A stretch of DNA of 6,453 nt from an uncultured Sphingomonadales bacterium (GTDB taxonomy: Bacteria; Pseudomonadota; Alphaproteobacteria; Sphingomonadales; Sphingomonadaceae), in NCBI GenBank assembly GCA_903911985.1, contig CAIWFP010000096.1, positions 1 through 6,453 of the forward strand, in the 5' to 3' direction. Position 1 is the stretch's first letter. Each line of letters begins with the position of its first letter. This document shows positions 1 through 5,685 of this stretch, piece by piece. Made by a program: the position numbers and the translations under genes. The notes beneath the pieces were generated by a model. The model searched no databases. It saw only the letters and a list, made by a program, of their open reading frames with translations, and was not told where the DNA came from.

Positions 1-554
1 AATTCGGTGGGCGACTTGGTCGCGGCCAGTTCCTTCACTTCGGCGGTGAGGGTTTCGAAGGCGCTGCGGCTCTCGGCAACGGCGCCGGTGCCCAGTTCCT
101 GCAGACCGGCGGTGAGGATCTTGCCGGCTTCCACCAGGGCTTCAACATTGCCCTTGGCGATGGCGTTGTAGTCGCCAAACGCGGTGGAGCTCTTCTCGAG
201 GGCAGCCTTGGTCTTGGCCTGAATGTCCGAGAAAGCGGTCTGGAACACGGAGAAATCGAAGCTGGGGATGGTGGTCATGAGTTTTTCCTTCCGGGGTGCG
301 GGAGATGGGGTAGTCGTAGGGGTAATTTCGATAGGGGCAGGGGCGGCCACGGTTTCGGCCACGGTTTCTGCCAGTGGCGCCTCGATCTCGGGCGCGGGGG
401 CCGGAGCGGGTTCAACCGCCGCGACTTCAACGACAGGCTCGGCCGCAGGGGCGGCGACTGCCTCGGCAACCACGGGAGCCGGGGTTGCGGCGCGGGGCGC
501 GCGCTTGGCGCTGCCCGCTGGCTTGGTTGCCGAGTTTTTGTTCTTTACCGACAT
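1..554 (-). CDS. phaP: Phasin family protein (PHA granule-associated), 3' end cut by the window edge
   Basis: Phasins coat polyhydroxyalkanoate granules in the cytoplasm and control their number and size. The frame is open from an ATG at 554 to position 1 (184 codons seen) and runs off the left edge. Residues 1-22 are Lys/Arg-rich and residues 23-90 are Ala/Pro/Glu-rich, a disordered-looking extension. From residue 93 (MTTIPSFDFSVFQTAF) onward the sequence is an amphipathic helical phasin_2-type domain with the typical NVEALVEAGKIL segment. Two starts are possible. The ATG at 554 has AGGA about 10 nt upstream. The internal ATG at 278 has AAGGA 7 nt upstream, which is the better ribosome site. 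I give the long form because the extension is open, in frame and resembles the Ala/Lys/Pro-rich heads of sphingomonad phasins. The gene lies downstream of phaC on the same strand, with its own promoter in the gap. Phasin identity is confident; the start is not. Confidence 0.85.
   Translation of the reverse strand, partial: MSVKNKNSATKPAGSAKRAPRAATPAPVVAEAVAAPAAEPVVEVAAVEPAPAPAPEIEAPLAETVAETVAAPAPIEITPTTTPSPAPRKEKLMTTIPSFDFSVFQTAFSDIQAKTKAALEKSSTAFGDYNAIAKGNVEALVEAGKILTAGLQELGTGAVAESRSAFETLTAEVKELAATKSPTE
279..285 (-). promoter_or_regulatory. Ribosome site for an internal phasin start
   Basis: On the minus strand AAGGA followed by a 7-nt spacer precedes an in-frame ATG at 278..276. It lies exactly where the conserved phasin domain begins (MTTIPSFDF). 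A core-length phasin without the Ala/Pro-rich extension could start here. The sequence shows the site; its use is inferred. Confidence 0.45.
345..368. repeat. Two tandem copies of a 12-bp unit inside the phasin extension
   Basis: GGCCACGGTTTC occurs twice head to tail (345-356 and 357-368). On the coding (minus) strand it encodes a repeated four-residue unit made of Glu, Thr, Val and Ala. The unit is a multiple of three, so the copy number could change without breaking the frame. This suggests that the Ala/Pro/Glu linker grows by slippage or duplication. Confidence 0.8.
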
Positions 555-590
555 CGTGCTTTGATCCTGCCTTACGCACACAATAACGCG

Positions 591-606
591 TTGCTGCACT
601 GCACAA
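591..606. promoter_or_regulatory. Candidate PhaR operator, promoter-proximal copy
   Basis: TTGCTGCACTGCA (591-603) is the left arm of a perfect 13-bp inverted repeat whose right arm is at 640-652. Positions 595-606 (TGCACTGCACAA) fit the TGCRNYGCASMA pattern that I recall for alphaproteobacterial PhaR. The site covers the -10 box and the predicted transcription start of the phasin promoter, a position suited to repression. The motif is seen; the protein that binds it is inferred. Confidence 0.55.
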
Positions 607-630
607 TAGCGAAATTGCGCAGTGCGTCAA
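603..630 (-). promoter_or_regulatory. Sigma70-type promoter of the phasin gene
   Basis: On the minus strand TTGACG (630-625) and TATTGT (608-603) are separated by 16 nt. Transcription would begin near position 596, giving a leader of about 42 nt before the ATG at 554. The -35 box matches the consensus at five of six positions and the -10 at four of six. Candidate PhaR sites flank and overlap the promoter. Confidence 0.6.
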
Positions 631-638
631 GCGTTATG

Positions 639-652
639 TTGCAGTGCAGCAA
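639..652. promoter_or_regulatory. Candidate PhaR operator, promoter-distal copy
   Basis: TGCAGTGCAGCAA (640-652) is the exact reverse complement of 591-603. Positions 640-651 fit TGCRNYGCASMA on the plus strand. Positions 639-651, read on the minus strand, fit the TG-N-TGC-N3-GCAA pattern that I recall for PhbF. The site lies about 10 bp upstream of the phasin -35 box. A degenerate third copy (615-626) sits inside the promoter spacer. Confidence 0.55.
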
Positions 653-695
653 AAGGGGCCGGGGGTCGCAAAAACGGATAAAAAACCAGCGATTT

Positions 696-724
696 AAACC
701 CGACCGTCAAACCTCATCGGGTTT
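696..724 (-). terminator. Possible terminator at the end of phaC
   Basis: AAACCCGA (696-703) and TCGGGTTT (717-724) form a perfect 8-bp inverted repeat with a 13-nt loop, overlapping the phaC stop codon. On the minus strand the stem ends in TTT, and a run of six T follows only about 9 nt later. It is therefore a weak or atypical intrinsic terminator. Some read-through from phaC into the phasin gene is plausible. Confidence 0.4.
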
Positions 725-2627
725 TGACATAGCGCCCCGGCGCGTCCTCGATCACCGAATCACCCTTCCCGCCAGGCACGCGCTTGCCCTTCGCGGCCAC
801 CTGGGTGCCGTCCTGTCCGCGCAGCCACTCAACCCAATAGGGCCACCAGCTGCCCGGATGTTCCACCGCGCCCGCGACGAATTCCTCCAGCGAGGCGGCC
901 GGGCCCGGGTTGATCCAATGCTGGTATTTGTTGGCCGTCGGCGGATTGACCACTCCGGCGATATGGCCAGACCCCGCCAGCAGGAAGGTCCACGGTGCCT
1001 CGCGCAGATGGCGGGTCAGGCGCCACACGCTTTCGGCCGGAGCGATGTGGTCCTCGCGCCCGGCCTGAATGAAGCAGGGGGTGACAATGCGGGTCAGATC
1101 GATCGGCGTGCCCAGCGCCGAGAGCGAATCCGGCTCCACCAGCCGGTTGTCGCGATAGAGGCCGCGCAGATATTCGCTGTGCCATTTGGCGGGAAGATTG
1201 GTGACGTCGCCGTTCCAGTGGAGCAGATCGAAGGGCTGATAGCCCTCGCCCAGCAGATAGTTCTTCACCACATAGGACCAGATGAGATCGTTGCCCCGCA
1301 GCATGTTGAAGGTAGCGGCCATGACCCGCCCATCGACATAGCCTTCCGGCGCCAGCGCGGGCATCACCGAGAGTTGCTGGTCGTCGATGAAGTTGAGGAG
1401 ATCGCCAGCCTTCTCGAAATCGACCTGCGCGGTGAAGAAGGTGGCGCTGGCTACCTTGTCGGCCTCGCCCCGGCGGGCCAGAATAGCCAGGGTAGCGGCA
1501 AGGGTGGTGCCCGCCACGCAATAGCCGATGGCATGCACCGCCGGCACCTTCAGCCGCTCGCGCACCACGTCGATCGCCTCGATCTGGGAGGCGATGTAAT
1601 CGTCCCACACCACATCGGCCATGCTGGCATCGGCCGATTTCCAGCTGACCATGAACACAGTGACCCCCTGTTCCACCGCCCAGCGCACAAAGCTTTTCTT
1701 GGCGACGAGGTCGAGGATGTAGAAGCGGTTGATCCACGGCGGGAAGATCAGCAGCGGGGTGGCCAGCACCTTTTCCGTGGTCGGGGTGTACTGGATGAGC
1801 TGGAACAGCGGCGTTTCGTGGATCACCTTGCCCGGCGTGACAGCGATGTTTTCGCCGACGCGGAAAGCTTCCGGGTCGGAATGGGTGAGCTGACCGCGCC
1901 GGATGTCGGCGATCAGATGCTCCATGCCGGAAACCAGGCTCTCGCCGCGGGTTTCAATGGCGCGTTCGATAACCAGCGGGTTGGTGGTGGGGAAATGGTC
2001 GGGGCTGAAGGCATCCACCAGCGTGCGGGTGGCAAAGCGCAGCTGATCACGCTTGGTGGAATCGATGCCTTCCACCGAATCCGCCAGCGCGATGATGCGC
2101 TCGGCCAGCATCAGATAGGTTTGGTGGACAAGGGCGAAATAGGGCTGCTCCTGCCATTTCGGGTCGGCGAAGCGCTTGTCTTTGCGCAGCTGGGATTGGG
2201 CGGCGGCATCGCCACCGGCCATGACCGAGCCAGCCTGACTCAGCAGGCTTTGCCAAAGCCCCGCGCCATCTTCCCACAGCTTTTGCATGGCCTCGGGCTT
2301 GGCATGGGGCAGGCGTTGGTAAAATCCCTCCAGCTCGCCCAGCCACTGGGCCGGGTTCGCGGGTATGCTGGCCTTCAGCGCCTGCTCGCTTTGCAGCTCC
2401 ATCCACATCGCCTGCAGCCGGGCGGCCACGCTGGCCCAATGGGCGGCGTCTTCGGGGCTGTTGATCGCCGGTGCCACCGCCGCGGTCAGTTGCTCGGGCA
2501 GCATCTGGCCCATGGCCGTTTGCGCGATTTGTGTGGGCAGTTTCATCATCTCGGTAAAGATGTTGAGGAAATCGCCGCTTTGGCCATTGGACGAGGTGTC
2601 ATTTCCCGCGCTGTTGTTGTTGCCCAC
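714..2627 (-). CDS. phaC: Class I poly(3-hydroxyalkanoate) synthase
   Basis: Polymerises (R)-3-hydroxyacyl-CoA into polyhydroxyalkanoate at the granule surface, releasing CoA. With the GTG start the protein has 637 residues, close to class I enzymes. After a low-complexity Asn/Ser/Gly head (about 1-20) comes the PhaC N-terminal domain, including PPWINRFYILDL near 296. The alpha/beta-hydrolase core follows, with the box GYCVAGT (catalytic Cys about 370), the segment DLLHWNGDVTNLP (about 467), Asp about 526 in REDHIAP and His about 555 in GHIAGVVNPP. All three catalytic residues are present. I chose GTG at 2627 because GGGAG stands 7 nt upstream. A TTG at 2660 would add 11 residues but has no clear ribosome site. 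It is divergent from the aminotransferase gene and upstream of the phasin gene. No phaA, phaB or phaR is in the window. Confidence 0.95.
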   Translation of the reverse strand: MGNNNSAGNDTSSNGQSGDFLNIFTEMMKLPTQIAQTAMGQMLPEQLTAAVAPAINSPEDAAHWASVAARLQAMWMELQSEQALKASIPANPAQWLGELEGFYQRLPHAKPEAMQKLWEDGAGLWQSLLSQAGSVMAGGDAAAQSQLRKDKRFADPKWQEQPYFALVHQTYLMLAERIIALADSVEGIDSTKRDQLRFATRTLVDAFSPDHFPTTNPLVIERAIETRGESLVSGMEHLIADIRRGQLTHSDPEAFRVGENIAVTPGKVIHETPLFQLIQYTPTTEKVLATPLLIFPPWINRFYILDLVAKKSFVRWAVEQGVTVFMVSWKSADASMADVVWDDYIASQIEAIDVVRERLKVPAVHAIGYCVAGTTLAATLAILARRGEADKVASATFFTAQVDFEKAGDLLNFIDDQQLSVMPALAPEGYVDGRVMAATFNMLRGNDLIWSYVVKNYLLGEGYQPFDLLHWNGDVTNLPAKWHSEYLRGLYRDNRLVEPDSLSALGTPIDLTRIVTPCFIQAGREDHIAPAESVWRLTRHLREAPWTFLLAGSGHIAGVVNPPTANKYQHWINPGPAASLEEFVAGAVEHPGSWWPYWVEWLRGQDGTQVAAKGKRVPGGKGDSVIEDAPGRYVKTR

Positions 2628-2653
2628 GTCGCTACTCCCAATCTTTGGGTCGA

Positions 2654-2668
2654 GCGCCAATGTGGCGC
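2654..2668. promoter_or_regulatory. Inverted repeat in the phaC leader
   Basis: GCGCCA-ATG-TGGCGC is a perfect 6-bp inverted repeat with a 3-nt centre. It lies about 27 bp upstream of the phaC GTG and just downstream of the candidate promoter at 2683-2712. It could be an operator or a small leader hairpin. It does not resemble the TGC/GCA sites at the phasin promoter. Confidence 0.3.
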
Positions 2669-2682
2669 ACCCGCCCGATGGC

Positions 2683-2712
2683 TATCTATGCACTCCCTGC
2701 GCGCCGCGCCAA
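2683..2712 (-). promoter_or_regulatory. Candidate phaC promoter
   Basis: On the minus strand TTGGCG (2712-2707) and TAGATA (2688-2683) are 18 nt apart. Transcription would start near 2676 and leave a leader of about 50 nt before the GTG. The boxes are only moderate matches, and other pairings in the same divergent gap are possible. Confidence 0.3.
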
Positions 2713-2719
2713 GCCCTAT

Positions 2720-2748
2720 TTGCCACAAACTGAAATGGCGCCTAGAGA
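2720..2748 (+). promoter_or_regulatory. Candidate promoter of the aminotransferase gene
   Basis: TTGCCA (2720-2725) and TAGAGA (2743-2748) are 17 nt apart. The -35 fits five of six consensus bases and the -10 only about three. It is divergent from and upstream of the candidate phaC promoter, so the two genes would share a 171-bp regulatory gap. Confidence 0.3.
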
Positions 2749-2798
2749 CAGGTTGGCGGCGATCCTGCCGCATCAATCTTGGAAAAAAGCCCAAACTC

Positions 2799-4007
2799 AT
2801 GGAAGACGAGTTCTACCGCATCAAGCGCCTGCCGCCCTATGTCATCGCCGAAGTCAACGGCATGCGGGCAGCGGCCCGCGCCGCCGGCAGGGACATCATC
2901 GATCTGGGCATGGGCAATCCCGATCTGCCGCCTCCCCAGCATGTGATCGACAAGCTGTGCGAGGTGGCGCACAAGCCCGACGCGCATGGCTATTCGGCCT
3001 CCAAGGGCATTCCCGGCCTGCGCAAGGCACAGGCCAATTATTACGCCCGCCGCTTTGGCGTCGATGTCGACCCCGAGACCGAAGTGGTGATGACCATGGG
3101 CTCGAAGGAGGGTCTGGCCAGCATGGCAACGGCGATGACCGCGCCGGGCGATGTGGTGTTGGCGCCCAACCCTTCCTATCCCATCCACACTTTCGGCTTC
3201 ATCATCGCCGGTGCCACCATCCGTGCCGTGCCGACGACGCCTGACGAGCGTTATTGGGAATCACTCGACCGGGCGATGGCCTTCACCGTGCCGCGCCCCT
3301 CCATCCTCATCGTGAATTACCCCAGCAACCCCACCGCCGAGACGGTGGATCTGGCCTTTTACGAGCGGCTGGTGGCCTGGGCGAAGGAAAACAAGGTCTG
3401 GGTCCTGTCGGATCTGGCCTATTCCGAGCTTTACTACGATGGGAACCCCACGCCATCCATTCTGCAGGTGCCGGGCGCCAAGGATGTCGCGGTGGAGTTC
3501 ACCTCGATGAGCAAGACCTTCTCCATGGCTGGCTGGCGCGTGGGTTTTGCCGTGGGCAACAAGCGGCTGATCGCCGCGCTGACCCGGGTGAAGTCCTATC
3601 TCGACTATGGCGCCTTCACCCCCATACAGGCGGCCGCCTGCGCCGCGCTGAATGGTCCGCAGGATATCGTCGAGAAGAACCGCGAGCTTTATCAGAAGCG
3701 CCGCGATGTGATGGTCGAAGCCTTTGGCCGCGCCGGTTGGGAAATTCCCAGCCCCAAGGCCAGCATGTTTGCCTGGGCGCCGCTGCCCCCGGCGCTCAAG
3801 GACATGGGTTCGCTGGAGTTTTCCAAGCAATTGCTCACCCATGCCGAGGTCGCCGTGGCGCCGGGCGTTGGCTATGGCGAGGAGGGCGAGGGTTTTGTCC
3901 GCATCGCCATGGTGGAAAACGAGCAGCGGCTGCGGCAGGCCGCCCGCAACATCAAGCGTTACCTCGCCAGCATGGGCGTCAACGCCGCCACGACGAACTG
4001 CGGTTAA
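2799..4007 (+). CDS. alaC: PLP-dependent aminotransferase, AlaC / LL-diaminopimelate aminotransferase-like
   Basis: A class I/II fold-type I aminotransferase of 402 residues. It resembles E. coli AlaC (alanine-pyruvate transaminase) over almost its full length, for example RLPPYV near 10, IIDLGMGNPD near 33, HGYSASKGIP near 63 and PNPSYPIH near 123. PLP-site residues are visible: Asn177 in YPSNPT, Asp205 and Tyr208 in SDLAYSE, Lys239 in SMSKTFSMAGW (Schiff base), Arg247, and Arg368, which should bind the substrate carboxylate. Homologues are often annotated as LL-diaminopimelate aminotransferase, but I infer that alanine/pyruvate transamination is more likely. The ATG at 2799 matches the family N-terminus (EFYRIKRLPPYVIAEVN). 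Its ribosome site is weak, an A-rich GGAAAAAAG ending 9 nt upstream. The gene is divergent from phaC and appears monocistronic, with a strong hairpin after the stop. Confidence 0.9.
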   Translation: MEDEFYRIKRLPPYVIAEVNGMRAAARAAGRDIIDLGMGNPDLPPPQHVIDKLCEVAHKPDAHGYSASKGIPGLRKAQANYYARRFGVDVDPETEVVMTMGSKEGLASMATAMTAPGDVVLAPNPSYPIHTFGFIIAGATIRAVPTTPDERYWESLDRAMAFTVPRPSILIVNYPSNPTAETVDLAFYERLVAWAKENKVWVLSDLAYSELYYDGNPTPSILQVPGAKDVAVEFTSMSKTFSMAGWRVGFAVGNKRLIAALTRVKSYLDYGAFTPIQAAACAALNGPQDIVEKNRELYQKRRDVMVEAFGRAGWEIPSPKASMFAWAPLPPALKDMGSLEFSKQLLTHAEVAVAPGVGYGEEGEGFVRIAMVENEQRLRQAARNIKRYLASMGVNAATTNCG

Positions 4008-4024
4008 AGGCACGGCTGACTTTG

Positions 4025-4062
4025 ACCGGGCGGGGTGAGCGGAGCGGCTCATCCCGCCCGGT
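4025..4062 (+). terminator. Hairpin terminator after the aminotransferase gene
   Basis: Two 16-nt arms (4025-4040 and 4047-4062) pair with one G-U wobble around a 6-nt loop. The stem begins 17 nt after the TAA stop. No long T tract follows, only scattered T. It would be a stable GC-rich 3' hairpin and is likely the end of the alaC transcript. Confidence 0.6.
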
Positions 4063-4095
4063 TGATGTGTCACCCGCTTGCCGGGGCGATGGTTA

Positions 4096-4110
4096 AGTTG
4101 CGCCGCAACT
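4096..4110. repeat. Short perfect palindrome between alaC and the regulator gene
   Basis: AGTTGCG-C-CGCAACT is a 7-bp inverted repeat with a single central base, lying 104 bp upstream of the winged-helix gene. Its size and position suit an operator, perhaps autoregulatory, but nothing else in the sequence proves this. The rest of the gap (4063-4213) holds no ORF or RNA gene that I can see. Confidence 0.35.
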
Positions 4111-4202
4111 AAATCCGGTAACTTCGGCTAACCCTCAATGGTTACGCCAGCATCATGTTTTAGCTCGATTATCTGATCCTTTAGTCACCCCATCAGGGGG
4201 GC

Positions 4203-4210
4203 GGAGGAGG
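4203..4210 (+). promoter_or_regulatory. Strong ribosome site of the winged-helix regulator
   Basis: GGAGGAGG immediately precedes the gene. The first GGAGG lies 6 nt before the ATG at 4214, which fixes this start. It is the strongest ribosome site in the window. Confidence 0.75.
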
Positions 4211-4213
4211 GGT

Positions 4214-4981
4214 ATGCGAAGTTTCCGTTGGCTAGGGTTGGGCACTGTTCCCGCGTCGGCGGATTTGCGCAGACGCGGCTGGCAGATGCGCGCTCTGGCA
4301 ATGACGGGACCGAGTGAGGTGGGCGACCCTTTCGGGCAATGTCTGCTCCTTATCGATGCCGGCCACCGGACCATCATGCGCTGGCTGGAGACCGGCGCGC
4401 ACAGGCCTCGCCGCCGCATGGCCATGGTGCTGGGGGTGAACGATCCGGTCGAGCGGGCGCGCCTGCTGGCGATGGGCGTGGGCGATGTTCTGGGCACACA
4501 GGCCACGCTGGCCGAGATAGACGCGCGTGCCACGCGGATCCTCGGGCTGGGCGAGGTGCTGCCGCGCTATCGCGGCCATGGCCCGCTCCGGCTGGATCTT
4601 CTGGACCGTGACGGCTTTGTCGATGACAAGCCGCTGGGCCTGCATCCCCGCGAATTCGCGCTCCTGTGGCGCCTGCTGGAGACGCCGGGCGAGCAGGTGG
4701 ACAAGGCTGTCCTGCTGCGCGATGTCTGGCATCTCAAACACGTGCCCGAGACCAATTCCATCGCGGTGCATGCCAGCCGGCTGCGGAGCAAGCTGGAGCA
4801 TGCCGGCCTCGCTGATATCGTGCTAACCGGGCCATCGGGGGGCTATTTCGTCGCTGCACCCCTTGCCGCTGCCGAGAGGGGGGCAGAGCGTCGGTCCGGG
4901 CGGCGATCGGGGCGGCGGGCCGGACGGCGACTAACCGACCACCTTGGCCACGGTGCAACCCGCGTTGCGCAACCGGTCTGA
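4214..4981 (+). CDS. OmpR-type winged-helix transcriptional regulator with a degenerate receiver-like N-terminus
   Basis: A 255-residue protein that probably binds DNA. Residues about 122-216 are a transcriptional-regulator C-terminal (trans_reg_C) winged helix: LHPREFALLWRLLETPG (143-159), LLRDVWHL (167-174), a recognition helix with VHASRLRSKLE (185-195), and the wing GPSGGYFV (206-213). The N-terminal part (about 40-112) follows a receiver-like pattern, with LLLIDAG around Asp48 and MAMVLGVND near 69. It lacks the paired N-terminal acidic residues, the Thr/Ser after strand 4 and the Lys after strand 5, so phosphorelay control by a kinase is doubtful. No histidine kinase gene lies nearby. 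The last 35 residues form an Arg-rich tail (226-239). Its target is unknown. The gene is convergent with mobA, with 18 bp between the stops. Confidence 0.8.
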   Translation: MRSFRWLGLGTVPASADLRRRGWQMRALAMTGPSEVGDPFGQCLLLIDAGHRTIMRWLETGAHRPRRRMAMVLGVNDPVERARLLAMGVGDVLGTQATLAEIDARATRILGLGEVLPRYRGHGPLRLDLLDRDGFVDDKPLGLHPREFALLWRLLETPGEQVDKAVLLRDVWHLKHVPETNSIAVHASRLRSKLEHAGLADIVLTGPSGGYFVAAPLAAAERGAERRSGRRSGRRAGRRLTDHLGHGATRVAQPV

Positions 4982-4999
4982 TTTGGGCTCTTGCGCGCC

Positions 5000-5551
5000 C
5001 TAGCCTTCCGGATGCCGCTTGCTCCACCGGGCCAGATCGGCAGGTGTGTTGATATTGGCGGGCCCGGTATCGAGCTGGACGGCACGCGCACCAAGCGTTT
5101 CGGCGAAGGCGCGCATCGAATGGCGGCCAGTGCCCTCCAGTATCGCCTCCACCATCCTTGCGGCACCTCCTGCCCCCAGACGGGGGTGGGTCCACAAGCC
5201 GATGACAGGCTGCTCCTTCAGAAAGGCGGGGGCCGGGCTCAGCAGTGCGGGCAAATCCTCCGGCAGATCGAGACTATCCACCCCGATGGTCAGCACCGCC
5301 GCAAAGCCCCGCGCTTCGGCATGGCGCAGCGCGGCGGCGATGCCCCCCAGGGGCCCCATGCCCGCACGGGGCCAATCGGGCAGGGTTAGGGTAGGCGCGG
5401 TCGCGCGGCCAGCCACCACCACGGTTTCGCACCATACGGCCAGTTGCGCCACGGCCCCCGCCAGCAGCGTCGACTCGCCCATGGGTGCCAGCGCCTTGTC
5501 GCTGCCAAAGCGGGTGGACTGCCCGCCAGCCAGAACACAGCCCAGAATCAC
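5000..5551 (-). CDS. mobA: Molybdenum cofactor guanylyltransferase (MobA-like)
   Basis: Transfers GMP from GTP to molybdopterin-bound molybdenum to make the guanine dinucleotide cofactor used by DMSO-reductase-family enzymes such as formate dehydrogenase and nitrate reductase; cytoplasmic. With a GTG start the protein has 183 residues, near the family length (E. coli MobA 194). The nucleotide-binding signature LAGGQSTRFGSDKAL stands at residues 7-21, GPLGGIAAAL at 66-75, a metal-binding Asp at about 92 in GVDSLDLP, and ANINTPADL at 165-173. The usual Cys before the Asp is Val here. The GTG at 5551 is favoured because GGAG lies 7 nt upstream and the protein then begins directly at the signature. 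An ATG at 5782 would add 77 Pro/Arg-rich residues with no family match. The start overlaps the stop of a 45-codon ORF, suggesting coupled translation. Confidence 0.85.
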   Translation of the reverse strand: MILGCVLAGGQSTRFGSDKALAPMGESTLLAGAVAQLAVWCETVVVAGRATAPTLTLPDWPRAGMGPLGGIAAALRHAEARGFAAVLTIGVDSLDLPEDLPALLSPAPAFLKEQPVIGLWTHPRLGAGGAARMVEAILEGTGRHSMRAFAETLGARAVQLDTGPANINTPADLARWSKRHPEG

Positions 5552-5685
5552 CAGCGCGCTCCGAATCGGCGGGGGAAGGTCAGGGCGCCTTTCGCCAGCA
5601 CTGTGCCATGGTGGCGGCACACCGGCATGCCGGGTTCGGCGATTGGGAAAACCCGCAGGGCAGGGGGGGTGGGGGGAATTCTCAT
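5548..5685 (-). CDS. Tentative 45-residue ORF coupled to mobA
   Basis: ATG at 5685 with AGGA 8 nt upstream. The frame ends in TGA (5550-5548), which overlaps the mobA GTG in the arrangement GTGA. The product (MRIPPTPPALRVFPIAEPGM...FGARW) is Pro- and Arg-rich, has one Cys and two adjacent His, and shows no membrane segment or family I recognise. Third codon positions are about 75% GC, compatible with coding but weak evidence at this length. It could be a real small protein, a leader ORF that feeds ribosomes to mobA, or chance. The start overlaps the stop of the next ORF upstream by ATGA. Confidence 0.35.
   Translation of the reverse strand: MRIPPTPPALRVFPIAEPGMPVCRHHGTVLAKGALTFPRRFGARW
5663..5676. 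repeat. Interrupted homopolymer run, G7-T-G6
   Basis: Seven G (5663-5669), one T and six G (5671-5676) on the plus strand. It lies within the first codons of the tentative 45-residue ORF, where it encodes mostly Pro. Runs like this are prone to slippage during replication and to sequencing error. Confidence 0.9.

Noticed and set aside
829..2439. Two minus-strand open frames (829-1737 and 2047-2439) inside phaC
   Set aside because: They are other-frame shadows of phaC with Arg/Gly/His-rich low-quality sequence. phaC itself has full family motifs.
561..2798. Very long plus-strand open frame (continuous with the aminotransferase gene, over 1100 codons in all)
   Set aside because: Up to 2627 it lies antisense to phaC and gives His/Arg/Gly-rich nonsense typical of a GC-rich shadow frame. 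Only the part from 2799 matches a real family.
3261..4073. Minus-strand 270-codon open frame opposite the aminotransferase gene
   Set aside because: Antisense shadow of a well-supported gene; His/Gly/Arg-rich with no recognisable domain.
4153..4801. Minus-strand open frames opposite the winged-helix regulator
   Set aside because: Shadows. The plus-strand gene has a strong ribosome site and a clear DNA-binding domain.
4955..4980. Inverted repeat near the convergent ends of the regulator and mobA genes, considered as a bidirectional terminator
   Set aside because: The stem is only about 7 bp with a wobble and has no T tract on either side.
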